Part shown: positions 36,945 to 49,655 of the stretch, piece after piece | Layout: the number at the start of each line of letters is the position of its first letter | Numbering within the stretch: position 1 is the stretch's first letter | Source of the DNA: Clavelina lepadiformis | Lineage: Eukaryota > Chordata > Ascidiacea > Aplousobranchia > Clavelinidae | Reading direction: 5' to 3' | Assembly (NCBI RefSeq): GCF_947623445.1 | Contig: NC_135244.1 | Span: 2,852,001-2,916,000, forward strand | Length of the DNA stretch: 64,000 bases | Program-made: the position numbers and the translations under genes | The notes under the pieces: model-generated | Database searches by the model: none | What the model was told of the DNA's origin: nothing | Seen by the model: the letters and a program-made list of their open reading frames with translations, nothing else

Positions 36945-39900
36945 TTACCAATCTACTGTTCTATGTGTTGGTTCAGCAAAGTGCAAATGTTCCTCATTTT
37001 CACATTTTTCCGTTGTCACCAAAAGAACTAAATTGTTTTCTGCCAGCTCCAAATTACTATAAAGAGCAACAAGTATAACAGAAAGCGCACAGCGTAAAAT
37101 TTGCAATGTAATCCTTTTATGCATGCAAAGATTACAGAAATCCCATCACTTACCCCCTTTTCATAATTATAATATTTTCTTGCTCATCTATAATTTTCTG
37201 GCAATCGACTGGACCATAACTGCCGGGATTTCGAAAGGGGATTCCACAAGGCATTCCAGTGATGCTGAACTCGTTAATTTTAGCATACGGCATACGTCCA
37301 TTGGATTTGTGCGTTGTCTCACCTGTAAAGCACCAGAGCAAAGATACCAAGGCATGCACAAACACAACTTAATATAATTAAGATGAAACAATTAGCATCA
37401 ATTCTATTGTATTACATTCTATTGCTTGGAAAAATACGCAACACTAATAATAAAATTTTTTATTTCACACCGTTAGGCTAAAGCAGGCATGCACAACTCA
37501 AAACAGTACACGGGCCGTTTTAGGGAAAAAAAATTTTCGCGGGCCGCGTGCTAACATTGTTGTAACTAACGTGTAGCCTACTTTATATAATGTGACCGAT
37601 TAACCGTCGAATAAGAGATATTATTGAGAAGATGGTTACTGTCAAGAGACGGTTGCCTCTCGCACTACAGTATGTAGTTGTTTTTAACGCTTATCGGCGG
37701 TAAAGCATCGGATTCGTTGATTATGTAACTGTAACCGAAATCACGGAATATTTCGTGGGCCGTATGTTGTGCATGCCTGGGCTAAAGAAAGACAATTTGT
37801 TGGCATAAAAAGACTTACAATATTTCTTATTAAAAATTTTTCGAACTTTCATTTGCAATTCGGTGTTTTTTTGTCTTGAAGTACTGCAAGCTGTATACAA
37901 ATATATAGCATACGTTACTTCTAATGAAAATTTTTTCATACTTTATGATTAACATGATTCATAATGACACTAATATCATTCAGGTTCATATGCAAAAAAA
38001 ATCTTCAATGAATTAAAGTTAAAAAATAAGTGCTATAAAAGTTCCTTTTAATATATGCTTGCAGTAAATGTAACTGTAGTTAATCATGTTCTTGCAAATG
38101 TTTAGAAATATCACAGTAAATTACATAAAATTACCTTTTCCGCAATGTAATATCTCAATAAAGCCACTTTCAACACTTGGCTCCAAGAAATATGGCCTTA
38201 CATCCCTGCTTCCGAATGCATTGAATGTATCGTTAACAAATGCCATTCCACCAACGGCCACACCAATTTCCTCAAGTTCACCACACTAAAACAGGAACAA
38301 GTTACCTTTGTTTCGTGTACAGCACGGTTACACCATAGTATAATATGAACAGCAACATACAGCTTGAATTATTCGAGCAATGGCATTTTGTCTAAGTTTT
38401 TTTTTTCATATTTCCATCCATTTCATTTGGTGGCATGGAACTTTCAGAATTGAAGGTCTTTGCTTTCTCTTTCCAAACTTGTTTCGTTTGCTTCGGAAGT
38501 TCTCTCCACCTGCTACCCCAGAGTTTGAAATCTTGAAAAACAGCAATTAAAAATTAGTACAGGACATTTGAAAGCTTTATAAAAAAATGAACATAAATTG
38601 AAAGTAAGAAACACTGAAAACAGGCAAGACCTTACTTCATGCAAAACACTTTGATAACTTGTCTAAACTAGTACTTTCATTGTTCAGCTGTTAACATAGT
38701 GAAACCTTCATTTATGTAAATTTTGAAGTTGAGTAGAAGCTTACACCTCTCAAGATTTAACAGCGTCAATCAATGTTAACATCTTCGATATCTAAGGCTT
38801 TCTAATAACCAACATAACAGTAAACACATTTTTGGAAATTCATTACACACGTATCATGTGAGGTCACAAATAGCATGCACTTCAAGTCTATCATGCTCTT
38901 CACTAATCGAACTAACACTGTGACACAAGTTTCACAATCAAACCGAGAAAAAAAAAATTACGACATGCAAATTTAGTAACGAACACAGTAAGCATGAAAT
39001 CAATGAATGCAATTTATCAGGTGAAAAACAATGAAAATTATTTTCAGTGAGAACTACATTTGTGCATTTAACGACATAATGCTAATGACTCAATGAAGCA
39101 AGCGATCAAGCAAACCAGCCAGAATATCAGACCTTGTACATATCTTAAAGGAAACACATGTGATGCTGTCTAGAAGCTTCTCCCTTGAAAATTTGGGAAG
39201 AAATCATGCAACTGTATTAAAAATACCAATATTCTGTTTCTTAATGGAAGAACAAAATAGATTGTAGCCTGTGAATCTTCGTTTTCGAAAAGGTTTAACT
39301 TTTTGAACCCTTGGCCTTATTGATGCATTGTAATTGTAAATCCAGCGCTAAAACACAGCAGTTGGCAAAACGCTAGTAAACAAGCGTCAAAAGTATTTAG
39401 TAGTGGCAGTTTAACATACCATCATACAAGAGATCTGAGAAAGGGACAAACTTTAATCATTTTGTAAGATCATGCAATAAACATGCAATAACTACTTTAA
39501 GTTGGAGAGTTGTCCCGGACAAGGAACGAAGCTTTTTGTCAGCCAACAAGATTATTTTGGAGAAGACAACTGTTACAACTGACAAACTTAAAGTACGTAA
39601 TGGCATCTTTCAACCTTGATTTGGTTTTTACTTAAACCAGTATTAATGGTTGCTTCATTGAGGTGCTCTGACTTTGCAGTTCTCATACCTTTTGTTTCCC
39701 ACAAAGATATAAGCATATCCCGTTGGCTTTGTGAAATGTCCTTACTGAACAATGCAAATCAAATTATTAATAAGTGAGACACAAAAATTTTTTTTTTTAA
39801 ATTGAAAATACAGGTTGTCTGTATCTACACGAAATATCTTACGTCCATCTGGACGGCAATTTAGAATAGCGTTTTATTAACACTTTTAGTGACTTGTATG

Positions 39901-40777
39901 CAAATAAACAGAGTGACATGAAAAAAATGCCATACTAACAATTACTTATTTATGACCAAAGATCGAATTAAACATACAACAGATATATACATATAAGTTA
40001 GCTATTATACATGAAGAACTAACCGAGATCTTCTAGTGCTTGCCATGTTACTCAGAAAAGAGCAAATAGTACAACAAAATTTTAACAATTTTACAAAAAT
40101 TAAAACATGCAATAAACTAAACTGTTTGGATAAAAATGGATAGTTTTGTAAGAAGTAATCACCACTCAATATGAATTAAGAATAGAACATACACTCATAA
40201 AGATAGTCATCCTAATAAATAATATAACTTAGGGCACATGTTGCAATAAAAGCAAACGCTCAACACTAAAGTCTTACAGATGTCAAAAATTTACTGTGCA
40301 CAGATATGATTTTCTTGGTGCTTGGTAATCAACAGTAAGCGCCATATTTCAACTGCAACTCCTTTTCAAATCATAAAGGCTTTAAAGATTATCAAGAAGT
40401 TTGGCCAACCCTTTTATGTATATGGTACACGTAAGTCTTTTCCTACAGCACTATAGTATTACAATATCACAATGTTCTTTAGGCTAATAGCTTATATGCA
40501 CATACTTTGATGTGAATTAAACACTTAATCTGTGAGGTCATTGTCTGTCTCAGCAAAACAAAGTTATGGGCATTGATGCTATAAAAATGTAAAAATATAA
40601 GCGATAGTAGCTGTGACATGAAATGACAAATGTTCCAAATCAATATACTTGATATTTGTTTGTAATAAGCGATTGTTTTTCGGAGTAAATAGCCATTTAT
40701 CTGCACAACTTCTTTGACCAGATTTTTGTTTAAATAGGCCATTCTTGAATGCAGTTGAGAATAAATTGCCAACATTA
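36945..40777 (-). CDS. Homeodomain-like / HMG-box-like / TFII-I-repeat protein, 5' end unresolved
   Basis: A predicted nuclear DNA-binding protein. Exons on the minus strand: 39744-39615, 39347-39227, 38531-38361, 38285-38135, 37322-37154, 37056-36945 (stop TAA); an earlier exon at 40777-40649 fits in phase but is tentative. Order of domains: a homeodomain-like segment (SQSQRDMLISLWETKG ... TGLSKNQIK, joined to RWIYNYNASIR as recognition helix); an HMG-box-like segment (RRFTGYNLFCSSIKK joined to LWGSRWRELPKQTKQVWKEK); a linker; then a GTF2I-type repeat (MPYAKINEF, GMPCGIPFRNPGSYG, KIIDEQENIIIMKR). Phases agree at every junction except inside exon 38531-38361, where a run of ten A's puts the frame off by one. 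The 39615 donor is weak (AAG|GTTGAA). A hAT MITE lies in the intron between 37322 and 38135. No start codon was found. I cannot name an orthologue. Confidence 0.65.
37476..37787. mobile_element. hAT-type MITE (296 bp) in an intron of the minus-strand gene
   Basis: The element spans 37484-37779, opening CAGGCATGCACAACTC and closing GTTGTGCATGCCTG. GGCTAAAG is duplicated on both sides (37476-37483, 37780-37787). Internal GGGCCG motifs near both ends are inverted. It is non-coding. Confidence 0.9.
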
Positions 40778-42202
40778 CTGTTCAAAGTGGATGGCTTTTA
40801 AGAGGTGGCAAGTTGTTTACAAGCACTTTTAAGAGGATGTTTTAACTAAAATCCATTATATCATATATATTGTAGTAACCGGTGCCCTTCAAAAACTTTG
40901 CTAATCGTAACTTTCTTAATTGAAATGTTTGGTCTGAAAAGCATACAAAGTAGGTGGCTTCAGGAAGAAATTGAGTTTTATTTTGAAAACGTTACACCAA
41001 AATGAAGTGCTGTTTTCAATCCTCGCAGAAAAGCAATCGTTTAGACAACAACAACCTTTTATTTGTCGTAATTTTGATGGCAGCCACTTGAGATGGTTGC
41101 TTTCGCATGGACTAAGATTCAAATCAAGAGCACTAGAGCCAAAGTACACATTTCAGTAATAACTCTAAACATTCTCTTGGAAAGGTAGAACAAATCTTAC
41201 TGACACTTTTTAGTCGGAGGTAGTGGTATATTTTGAAATAATTTGAAGAATATGTAAAACAGATGATAAAAAAGTCAAGACAGGCTTCAGAATTTCATGG
41301 TCCCAAACTAGGGTAAAGTTGGTACAACAACAACAAAGGTCAGTAAAGGGGTACACATGAAAAAACGTTTCCAAATTAAACAACTTCATGCATTATGTAT
41401 TTACTTCCAAGTAAAGTTTCTCCCAAAATAGCCAAGTTTCAGTCATTCACAATGTGCATCAAACAGAAGATTTCAGCTGGCAAACAATGTTTGGTGGTGG
41501 ATAATGTTGCATTCCAAACAAATTAAAAAATTTAAATAGTTTTAATTTAAGAATTTAAAATACGAAATCAAATCAAAATATTCTACTGTTGACAATAATT
41601 ATTACCATCAAAAAAACTCTGCATAATCTAACAAAACCTTATTTTGTCTTAAGTTAAAAAGCAATGAAGCACATTCAAAAGTAATCAATTTCGCTAAGCG
41701 CAGCATCTTACATCGATCAGCAGAAAAATTCTCGGACAGCAGTTTTTGCCACAGCGTGTGCTCTGACTTACTCTGACTGCTGGTTGGTCACTATGTTTTG
41801 TTGTCTCTCTTTAAATTATTTTCTCCTAATCTCACTTGATGCCACTACTAACAGCATGATCTGCATATCAACAAGCACTTCCCAAATGTCTGCGTTGATG
41901 CCTGTCCTTTTTGGGTACGTTTGAAAACATCCCTGATGTGTAGTGCGGTACGAACTACACAGTATCGCTTAGTGGCTTGTTTACCATAGAAGGTCTTGAA
42001 GTATATCAGCATTCTTGCTGTGACTCACATGACTGAGTAAGCGCAAACAATGTCAACAGAGCAAGTTATGTATGCTGAGCGAGTCCCCGGCAGATATGGA
42101 CCTTGCCTCATGACACATGACTGTGATAATGACAGCATCTTTGCCAATAGACTAATTGTTCTTAATGAATTGAGATAAATAATTATTATTAATTACCCAT
42201 CA

Positions 42203-42290
42203 CAGTTGAGCCAAGTGGTGAGTGAACTTAAATAACGACCCACCAAGAGATCGGGTACTCGGCCAAAAATTGGGAAACAGTGAGCTGACC
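42203..42290 (+). repeat. tRNA-derived SINE-like remnant
   Basis: TTGAGCCAAGTGGTGAGTG resembles a pol III A box, and GATCGGGTACTCGGCC about 45 bases later resembles a B box. No intact cloverleaf can be drawn, so it is a remnant at best. Confidence 0.3.
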
Positions 42291-43204
42291 CTTGGCCAAT
42301 GCATATATCCAAAATTGGAGAATAAAGCTACCAATGAGTGTTAGCATCCATTTACCCTAACACCAAGGTAGCAAAACGTGAGCTTAAAGCTAACATCAAC
42401 AGCTCACCTTGTGACACCTTGCAGAAAATTTAAATCTTTGGTCAAAAAATGACTAATGGGCATTGGGCACCAAATCTACACTGTTATAGTAAACAGCGTC
42501 CTGTGACTGGATGTAGACCTATAGGACCCCACAGCATGACAATTTTTCTGTTTTTGTGAGCATTGAACCTGCTGGGCTTCAGTGCGATAGAGTCACTCCT
42601 TACCTTGCACATTATGAAACGGAGCCACTCTGATTGCTCCTCCCGAAACTATTTGCCTCAGCAAAAAAGCAAGCCGGATAAATAAAATCAAGATACCCAT
42701 TGCTCACTGGCTCTACACTGCTAAGGATGGCGTGGGGGACTTAATTGCCTGCTATCTGGAGATGGTTGTTTAGTTTGTGTTGCCTTGTGTGCCTTTAGTT
42801 TGTGTTGTCTTGTTTCAAACATCTAGTTTGTGTTGCCAAATAACATCTTGCTCAGAGGAAGCAGGCTGATGGTAAAACAGGGATATTTTTACACAAGACA
42901 TTTATTTTCTAGAGGCCGTTTATTATCATTTTTAATTTGTAATAATCTGCAAACTCATGAATGCATATAATCGACAAATAGCACTCTTTGAGAACGATTG
43001 AAACCTTCGTTTGTTGAAAGTCAAGACAAATTAAATGATTGCCTTTTGCTTATGATCTGCATATCAGATGGATTTCCTTTTTGGAATACTACAATGTTAA
43101 GTTGCTCATTCACTCCACTCAGGATTTCGAAGTTCTCTGACAATCACACAAGATCACTGTACTCTGCAAGCTCGTTATGTAAGAAAGCAGCAATGTTGAG
43201 TAGT

Positions 43205-43330
43205 AGCCAGCTTTGTAGCCGAATGGTTAGAGCTGGCAATTAGGCAGTGTTCACTACCCAGTAGCACTATCATTGTTATGCCCTTGGGGTATTACCAATG
43301 CTTGCTCCAGTTCAGTGCTTCTGATAAACA
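43205..43330 (+). repeat. tRNA-derived SINE-like remnant
   Basis: TTTGTAGCCGAATGGTTAGAGC is a good A-box context. A weak B-box-like GTTCAGTGC follows further on. A related piece lies near 43690-43790 (GCCAGTTCAAAACACC). The region looks built from old pol III retroposons. Confidence 0.3.
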
Positions 43331-45047
43331 TACCTAAATTCAAGCAATTAAAAACATATGTGTATCATTCCAAACTTGCTTGAGAGCTAGCCAGATAAGT
43401 GGGGCTGGAGCAATTAAAGATTACCACAAAGGTTAATGGAAGCGAACTAAAATGACATATGAAGTTATACTTCTATCCTAGCCACCAAATAAAGAAAATC
43501 ATGTTGATTGCTGTGAAACGCTTTGACCTTATGCCACAGCAGTGGTATGCCACGTGTATATAATTGATGCAATCAGACCAGCTTGAAGGCAAAACTATTT
43601 CAACCTGATGCTGAATAAAAGCACCATGCAATTACCACAATTCAATTTAATACATTGCATGACCACTGCAAACCCGAAAAAGTGACTTTTGGCTACTAGA
43701 GTACCGGTCTATCGTTGGCTGGATTGCCAGTTCAAAACACCATTGTGCATTGCACTGTGCAACAATTAAGCAGTCTTTAGAACTTGCTTGGATTCTACAT
43801 TCAGTAAGTAAGCATGCAGCTATTCCAGTGCCTAGAAGCCCGAGGTAGATAACCTATATCTTGTCTACGAAACAGGACCAATTAAGCAGCGTTAATGCCA
43901 GACACACCAAACGCATGAAAGAACTGAAATCGAAAACTAGGCTATTTTGTTCATTTCAGCCTTTTCAGATTTTTAGTGAGATCCGTTTATAGTTTGTGCA
44001 AGGCATTCCAACGTGCATCAATCACTATACAAACCTTATCCATACATACCGGTATAGATCTCAGTAGTCTTCAACAGTAGCCTAACAGTAGCCTAAGCCA
44101 TCCAATCGTACCGTACGATGACCAGCCACAGCAGTTCGACTGGATTACTTATTCGACCTATCGCTCGGTTGGATTACTCATACCAACACGATTAGCCTTC
44201 CAATAATTATTTTAAGAGATGGAAATATTCTTTTTAGCCCATACGAATGGGTAATCCGTGCAATCTTTTTTCCCTTTCCTATGAGCTAATCCTTGACGAA
44301 GCGGGTGGCTATAACTATTTGCGAAGAAAATTCAAAAGTTTCCTTTTTTTAAAACCACTTAACACTAAATAATCTTAAGTTTAAATTAAACATAAGGTTA
44401 TAAAAAATATGTACAAAATTTTCAGTATAACACCTTATGATTATTCTTGCAATGAAAGGATATTTAAGATTCAGTTGCATATATATATTTTTTTATGTAT
44501 TTGAACTCTATTTATTATATACAATTATTCAAGTTTAACTTGACAATCAACATAATAATCAAATTTTAAAATGTTTTATTTCTTTTTAACTGTGGCTTAA
44601 CTTGTTACTGAAATTAGTTGTATGATATTTGTCTTATTAATTTAAAAAAAAATCTTTTTGATAGGTTTTTTCAACCGTTATACATTCCTGTAAAATACCT
44701 TTTAAGTTGTGATGAAAAGTGTTAAGTCTTTTAAGTGTTTTATTTGATGAACATTGGCAATATTGCAAAAAAACAATTAATTTTTTGATGGAAACACTGC
44801 AGGGTGTCTCAGAATTTAATTTCCACTATGACTGTATGATGTGAATTTTTCAGATTTCTGTAGTTACCGGTACCGGTAACCAGCGTATCCTAATTTACTC
44901 ACTTCGACGAAAGCCTATACCAACTGTTATCAGTTTTCACAAGGCTAGTCAGTAGTCTAGGCTATAGGCCAAGTTAACTGTGCTTTAGGCGTGTTCACAG
45001 TCTTGTTCAATCAAATCTTGGCGTTTGTAACCCACAAGCCAAATACA

Positions 45048-48000
45048 ATGGTTGCATCTGCTTTATATATCCTTGATCTGAAGGGAAAGGTAATTTAGTT
45101 TTAATATATACGCTTTTATACGGTTCTTTTTCTTAAGTTAAATTTAAAAGCATTTCAATTTTAGGACAGTTTTTTTTTGCAGTCATAAGCATTCTGATTT
45201 CATAGAGCAACAGAAGTTGCTTGACAATTGCAAATTTGTGTTGTTGTGCTTCATGTTAACATAATAATGTTTTTTTAATGATTTGTTTAACTGTTACATG
45301 GATGATTTTTTGAGCAGTGTACAACACCCTTGTATCCCTGATTAGAAAGTTAGCAAACTTCTATTTGATGGCATGCCTTCAATCTTAGTGAATTGTACCC
45401 TCCAAAATGGAAATCTAGCTCATTTATTTTTAAACCCGCTCAATTTTAATTTACATAAGCTAAATGTTTAAAAACTACATCAGTTTTATGGTTGCATTCA
45501 GAAAAAATGTGTTTTTCAAAAGGTCCTCATATCACGTAATTATCGCGGGGATATTCCAATGAATGCAATTGACTCTTTTCCAAAGTTGATTATGGAGCAA
45601 GAGGAGGTGAAATGTTGTTCTTAGCCTTTGAATTAATCATGTTCAATTCATTCAAGCTAAACTAGGGCTATTTCATTCCGTTGTTGTTAATTATGTGTGG
45701 TATGTTATTTGCAGGAAGGTACGATGAATCCAATATTACAATATGGAGATGTAACTTATGTCTTCATTCGTTTCAGCAACTTGTATATGGTTGCCATTAC
45801 TAATAAAAATTCTAATGTAATGATGATCACTTCATTCATGCATAAGTTGTGTCAGGTAATATTTGTTGGTTATTTTCTTGGAAATAATTTCATTCTTGTA
45901 ATTAGGGATGTGAGAAATTGAAAAAGATTCAGATTCATGAAAATATGAATAAAAAATTTTGATATTCTTGCAAATTAAAATTAATGGACTTTGCTCATTT
46001 TCCTCAATCAAAGTACCTTTGAGCAATTGAAAGATGCTCAAACTTGTCACCTTGTCGATGAGTGAAAGAAATCAATCTGTTTTATTTTTTTGCACCAAAT
46101 TACCTGATTTTCTTTCAACCACTTTTTTGTCTTTATCATTGATCTAAAAACTTGAACGTTTTGCTCCTGGTGTTTTTATGAAGGATTTGGAAAATCTGTT
46201 TGCTTGACTTGAGTTCATAAGATTGCCGAAATTGTTTTAATTCATTCATGTGCAATATTTGAATTCGTTTTCAATTCGGTGCTGTCTTGCTTATAATTAC
46301 TCTTAATTGAGGAGCAATTGTAATATCTAGCTTATATTTCATCTGGTTATAGTGCCATATGTCATATATATGCTGATTGAGATAATGTAACTTTAGAAGT
46401 GTATGAAATTGTTAAATGTTACCTAAGTCTCATGTAAATAATTTAATTTTTTACAAATTTTTAACTTAGATTTTCTCGCATTACTTCAAAGAATTGGAGG
46501 AAGAGAGCATAAAGGATAATTTTGTGATTGTTTATGAATTATTTGATGAAGTCATGGACTTTGGTTATCCTCAGTTTAGTGATCCTAAAATTTTACAAGA
46601 GTAAGTTTTTTTTCGTATGTGTGGTACAAGTTGTCATAACACAGTAATTTTTCCTCTTGTACAAAAAAGTTTGCGCCTGGTTAAGTTAACTCAACTTTTG
46701 AATTCTCGTGTCAACAAATAGAAGTTACCTTACTTGGCCGTTGCTTTTATTTTTCTATTGAGTTTTTCACGCTACTACTTCTTCCATCAGCTGTATTCTT
46801 GTCATGTTTTGTTATTGACAATAATTTCCTTGAAGATATATAACACAAGAAAGTCATAAACTGGAAATTCAAGTGAGACCTCCATCCACTGTGACAAATG
46901 CGGTGTCCTGGCGCTCGGAAGGTTTGAAATACAGGAAAAATGAGGTGAGAGTTGGCGATGAAGGAAAATTAAATTCCATAATTTTATCTATTATATTATA
47001 TTGACATATATGCTCCGAATCGACATAATTTTTATAAATTTATAATATACATTTATTCATTAGAAAGATTGTGAAAAATATCAAATTGAGATTTTATATC
47101 TAACAATGTATTTTGAAATTGGGTAAATTTTTCTACGGGTTTGTTGCAGAAAACAAGTATATTTGTAAGCGAGCAGATGGTTGAAAAGTTGTAACAAACT
47201 CATTGAAAAGGTTTAATGTGGCCTGAAGGCTGCACTTTCCTCGCCCTGCTTAGTGCTTTTAAACTTATTCAGTAACTCTGTTTCCACTTTTACTTCATTA
47301 GATTGACATTGCATTTTATTAAAGGTCTTTTTGGATGTTATTGAATCGGTGAACTTACTGGTGAGTGCAAACGGCAATGTATTGAGATCAGAGATAGTGG
47401 GAAGTGTAAAAATGAGAGTTTTTCTGTCTGGAATGCCTGAACTAAGACTGGGACTAAATGACAAAATCCTCTTTGAAAATACTGGAAGTAGGTCAAATTT
47501 AAAACTTTCTGATTTTGATAAATTGGAAAAAGTCACTATTTAAGTAAATTAGAATTTACAAATAGTGCAAGTAATTATTCAATATAATAAGAAATGTTAA
47601 TTGTGAATTGATTGTACTTCTGCCTTCTAGACCAAATAAAACTTTGCTGTTAAGGTTTTTACAAAGTGTTACGTTTGTTTAAGTTGCCCAGAAGGAGCAA
47701 ATATATCTTTTCACTGTCGATTTTTTACTCACTTCAAAGGGACAAAGAGCAAAGCGGTTGAAATGGAAGATGTGAAGTTCCATCAGTGTGTTCGCTTGTC
47801 ACGGTTTGAAAACGATAGAACAATATCTTTTATACCGCCAGACGGTGAATTCGAACTCATGTCATACAGACTTAATACTCACGTGAGTAAATGGTCACTA
47901 TTATAGATTGCATGTGCTTTGTTTTGTAATTAGTGGTCTTCTAATATAATAATAACATTAAGTAAAACTATGACTCCAGCTTAAAAATCCATTATTTTAG

Positions 48001-49332
48001 CAGAAGAATCATCAGGATTGTTTAACTACTGTTACTTCTATTATATTATCATTAACTCAGTCTGACTAAACTAAACCGAAATAAATTTTTAGGTGAAGCC
48101 TCTTATATGGATTGAATCTGTCATAGAACGTCATTCACACAGCAGGGTTGAGATCATGGTGAAGGTTGGTAGTTTAGACCTCATTTACGAGATCTACTTT
48201 TTATACGCTTATGAGCCGGATATGTAGTAAAATACATGTGACGTACCTATTGGCTATCGTTGAAACAGGCGTATCTTTTCCATAAAGATAAACATTTCAT
48301 ATTTTTGGTCGAGTTTGTTATGTGCTAACACGATTGTGTACTGTCAGGCAAAAAGTCAGTTTAAACGCCGATCCACTGCAAACAACGTCGAGATCCAAGT
48401 CCCTGTGCCAAACGATGCCGACTCACCAAAGTTTAAGACCTCTGTGGGCAGTGTGAAGTGGGTACCTGAGACTGGGAATCTTGTCTGGACCATCAAGTCC
48501 TTTCCGGTATGTTTGTTTGTGTGTTTGTTTGTGTGTAATGCTACTTGTTGTTTTTCTTTGTGAAGTCACTTTCACATTCCAGTTATAAACTTGTTTTTGT
48601 TATAACTTGCTGAGTTTCTTAAACTTTAATCAAACTGTGACATATCACGGCATGATGGACATGGTACAGTATGTCATATCATGGTAGGGTATGTTTTTAA
48701 TGCATACATGTTTTGATGATCAATGGTGTAAGAATTTTTGTTTTAAATGATTCTTGTAGGGTGGTAAGGAATATCTGATGCGAGCTCACTTTGGGCTTCC
48801 GAGTGTTGAAAGCGAAGAGCTGGAAGGAAAGCCACCGATAAACGTCAAGTTCGAGATTCCCTATTTTACCACTTCCGGAATTCAGGTGACGACAGCATTC
48901 AACTAGAGTAAAAATAAGCTTTAAATCAAGCAGTGACTGATTCAGACAACTGGAATGCCGAAACACAAAATTAGTGTTTACTGAAAATATCCATTTTCAC
49001 AGGTGAGATATTTAAAAATAATTGAGAAAAGCGGTTATCAAGCACTTCCATGGGTACGATACATCACTCAAAACGGAGGTAAAATTTTTCTGACATTGTC
49101 GAATAGATACTACTCTTGTCTTATAAAGCTTTTTCTCTGAGCATATTATTTGCAAAAATTATCAAAAATAATTTCCACCTTAGAAGTAGCATTAACAACG
49201 ACAATTGAAACAATTTTAAACCTCATAATCATCAGTTCAGATTATCTGAGGGTGAGAATTTGTATTTCGTTATGTAGTCACCATATTGATGCTTTATTTT
49301 TTATCACAGACTACCAACTACGAACTAACTGA
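45048..49332 (+). CDS. AP1M1: AP-1 complex subunit mu (clathrin adaptor medium chain), 422 aa, 12 exons
   Basis: The medium chain of the AP-1 clathrin adaptor, which binds YxxPhi sorting signals on cargo at the trans-Golgi network and endosomes. Exons: 45048-45089, 45523-45606, 45715-45855, 46470-46600, 46836-46944, 47325-47487, 47740-47882, 48093-48164, 48348-48506, 48760-48885, 49003-49078, 49310-49332; all phases close. Residues 1-140 form the longin-like domain ([14 protein letters not shown]...), and about 168-422 the mu-homology domain. The YxxPhi pocket residues are present as D173 (FLDVIES) and W407 (PWVRYITQ), one less than in the human chain of 423 residues. The protein ends DYQLRTN. 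Vertebrates have two copies (AP1M1/AP1M2); the symbol stands for the family. Nothing suggests damage. Confidence 0.97.
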
Positions 49333-49649
49333 GGCGAGACTTGCAAGCCCCTTGCCTGTACGAGCCGAAAGTCAAAAGCTCGTTCATTTTAACGAGCAAA
49401 ACGCTAAAGATATGTGCAACGGTGGCTCTTTTAACATAGATACAACCTTCGCCGTTTTGCCAATTGAAACTTTATCTTGTATAGTTTTATATAACTTAAA
49501 ACATTGTGCTCTTAAGTCCAGTTTCTATATATATTTAGCAAATTTGTTCTTTGCCCGCATAGGCTAAATCTTGGTTGCACTGAAAATTAAGTAAGGCCAT
49601 TCCACATATGATTTATACTCTAAACATGTCAATTACCGGTACCACTCTG

Positions 49650-49655
49650 AATAAA
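49650..49655 (+). terminator. Polyadenylation signal AATAAA of the AP-1 mu gene
   Basis: CTGAATAAAATTGC lies about 320 bases past the stop codon at 49332 and is a clear AATAAA in that tail. Confidence 0.5.

Larger units (their letters stand above)
40800..45040. other. Upstream part of the homeodomain/HMG/GTF2I gene and intergenic sequence
   Basis: The missing 5' exons of the minus-strand gene should lie here, but none could be fixed. A minus segment near 41135-41054 has an acceptor and an open frame and may be one. At 43245-43000 the minus strand reads like a stop-broken transposase fragment (VNEQLNIVVFQKGNPSDMQ). SINE-like pieces are listed separately. Confidence 0.3.

Noticed and set aside
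43000-43245. Minus-strand transposase-like fragment
   Set aside because: Interrupted by stops and only weakly like hAT proteins. No termini or duplication seen.
43205-43330. A functional tRNA gene
   Set aside because: An A-box-like sequence is present, but no acceptor stem or full cloverleaf can be drawn. Kept only as a SINE-like remnant.
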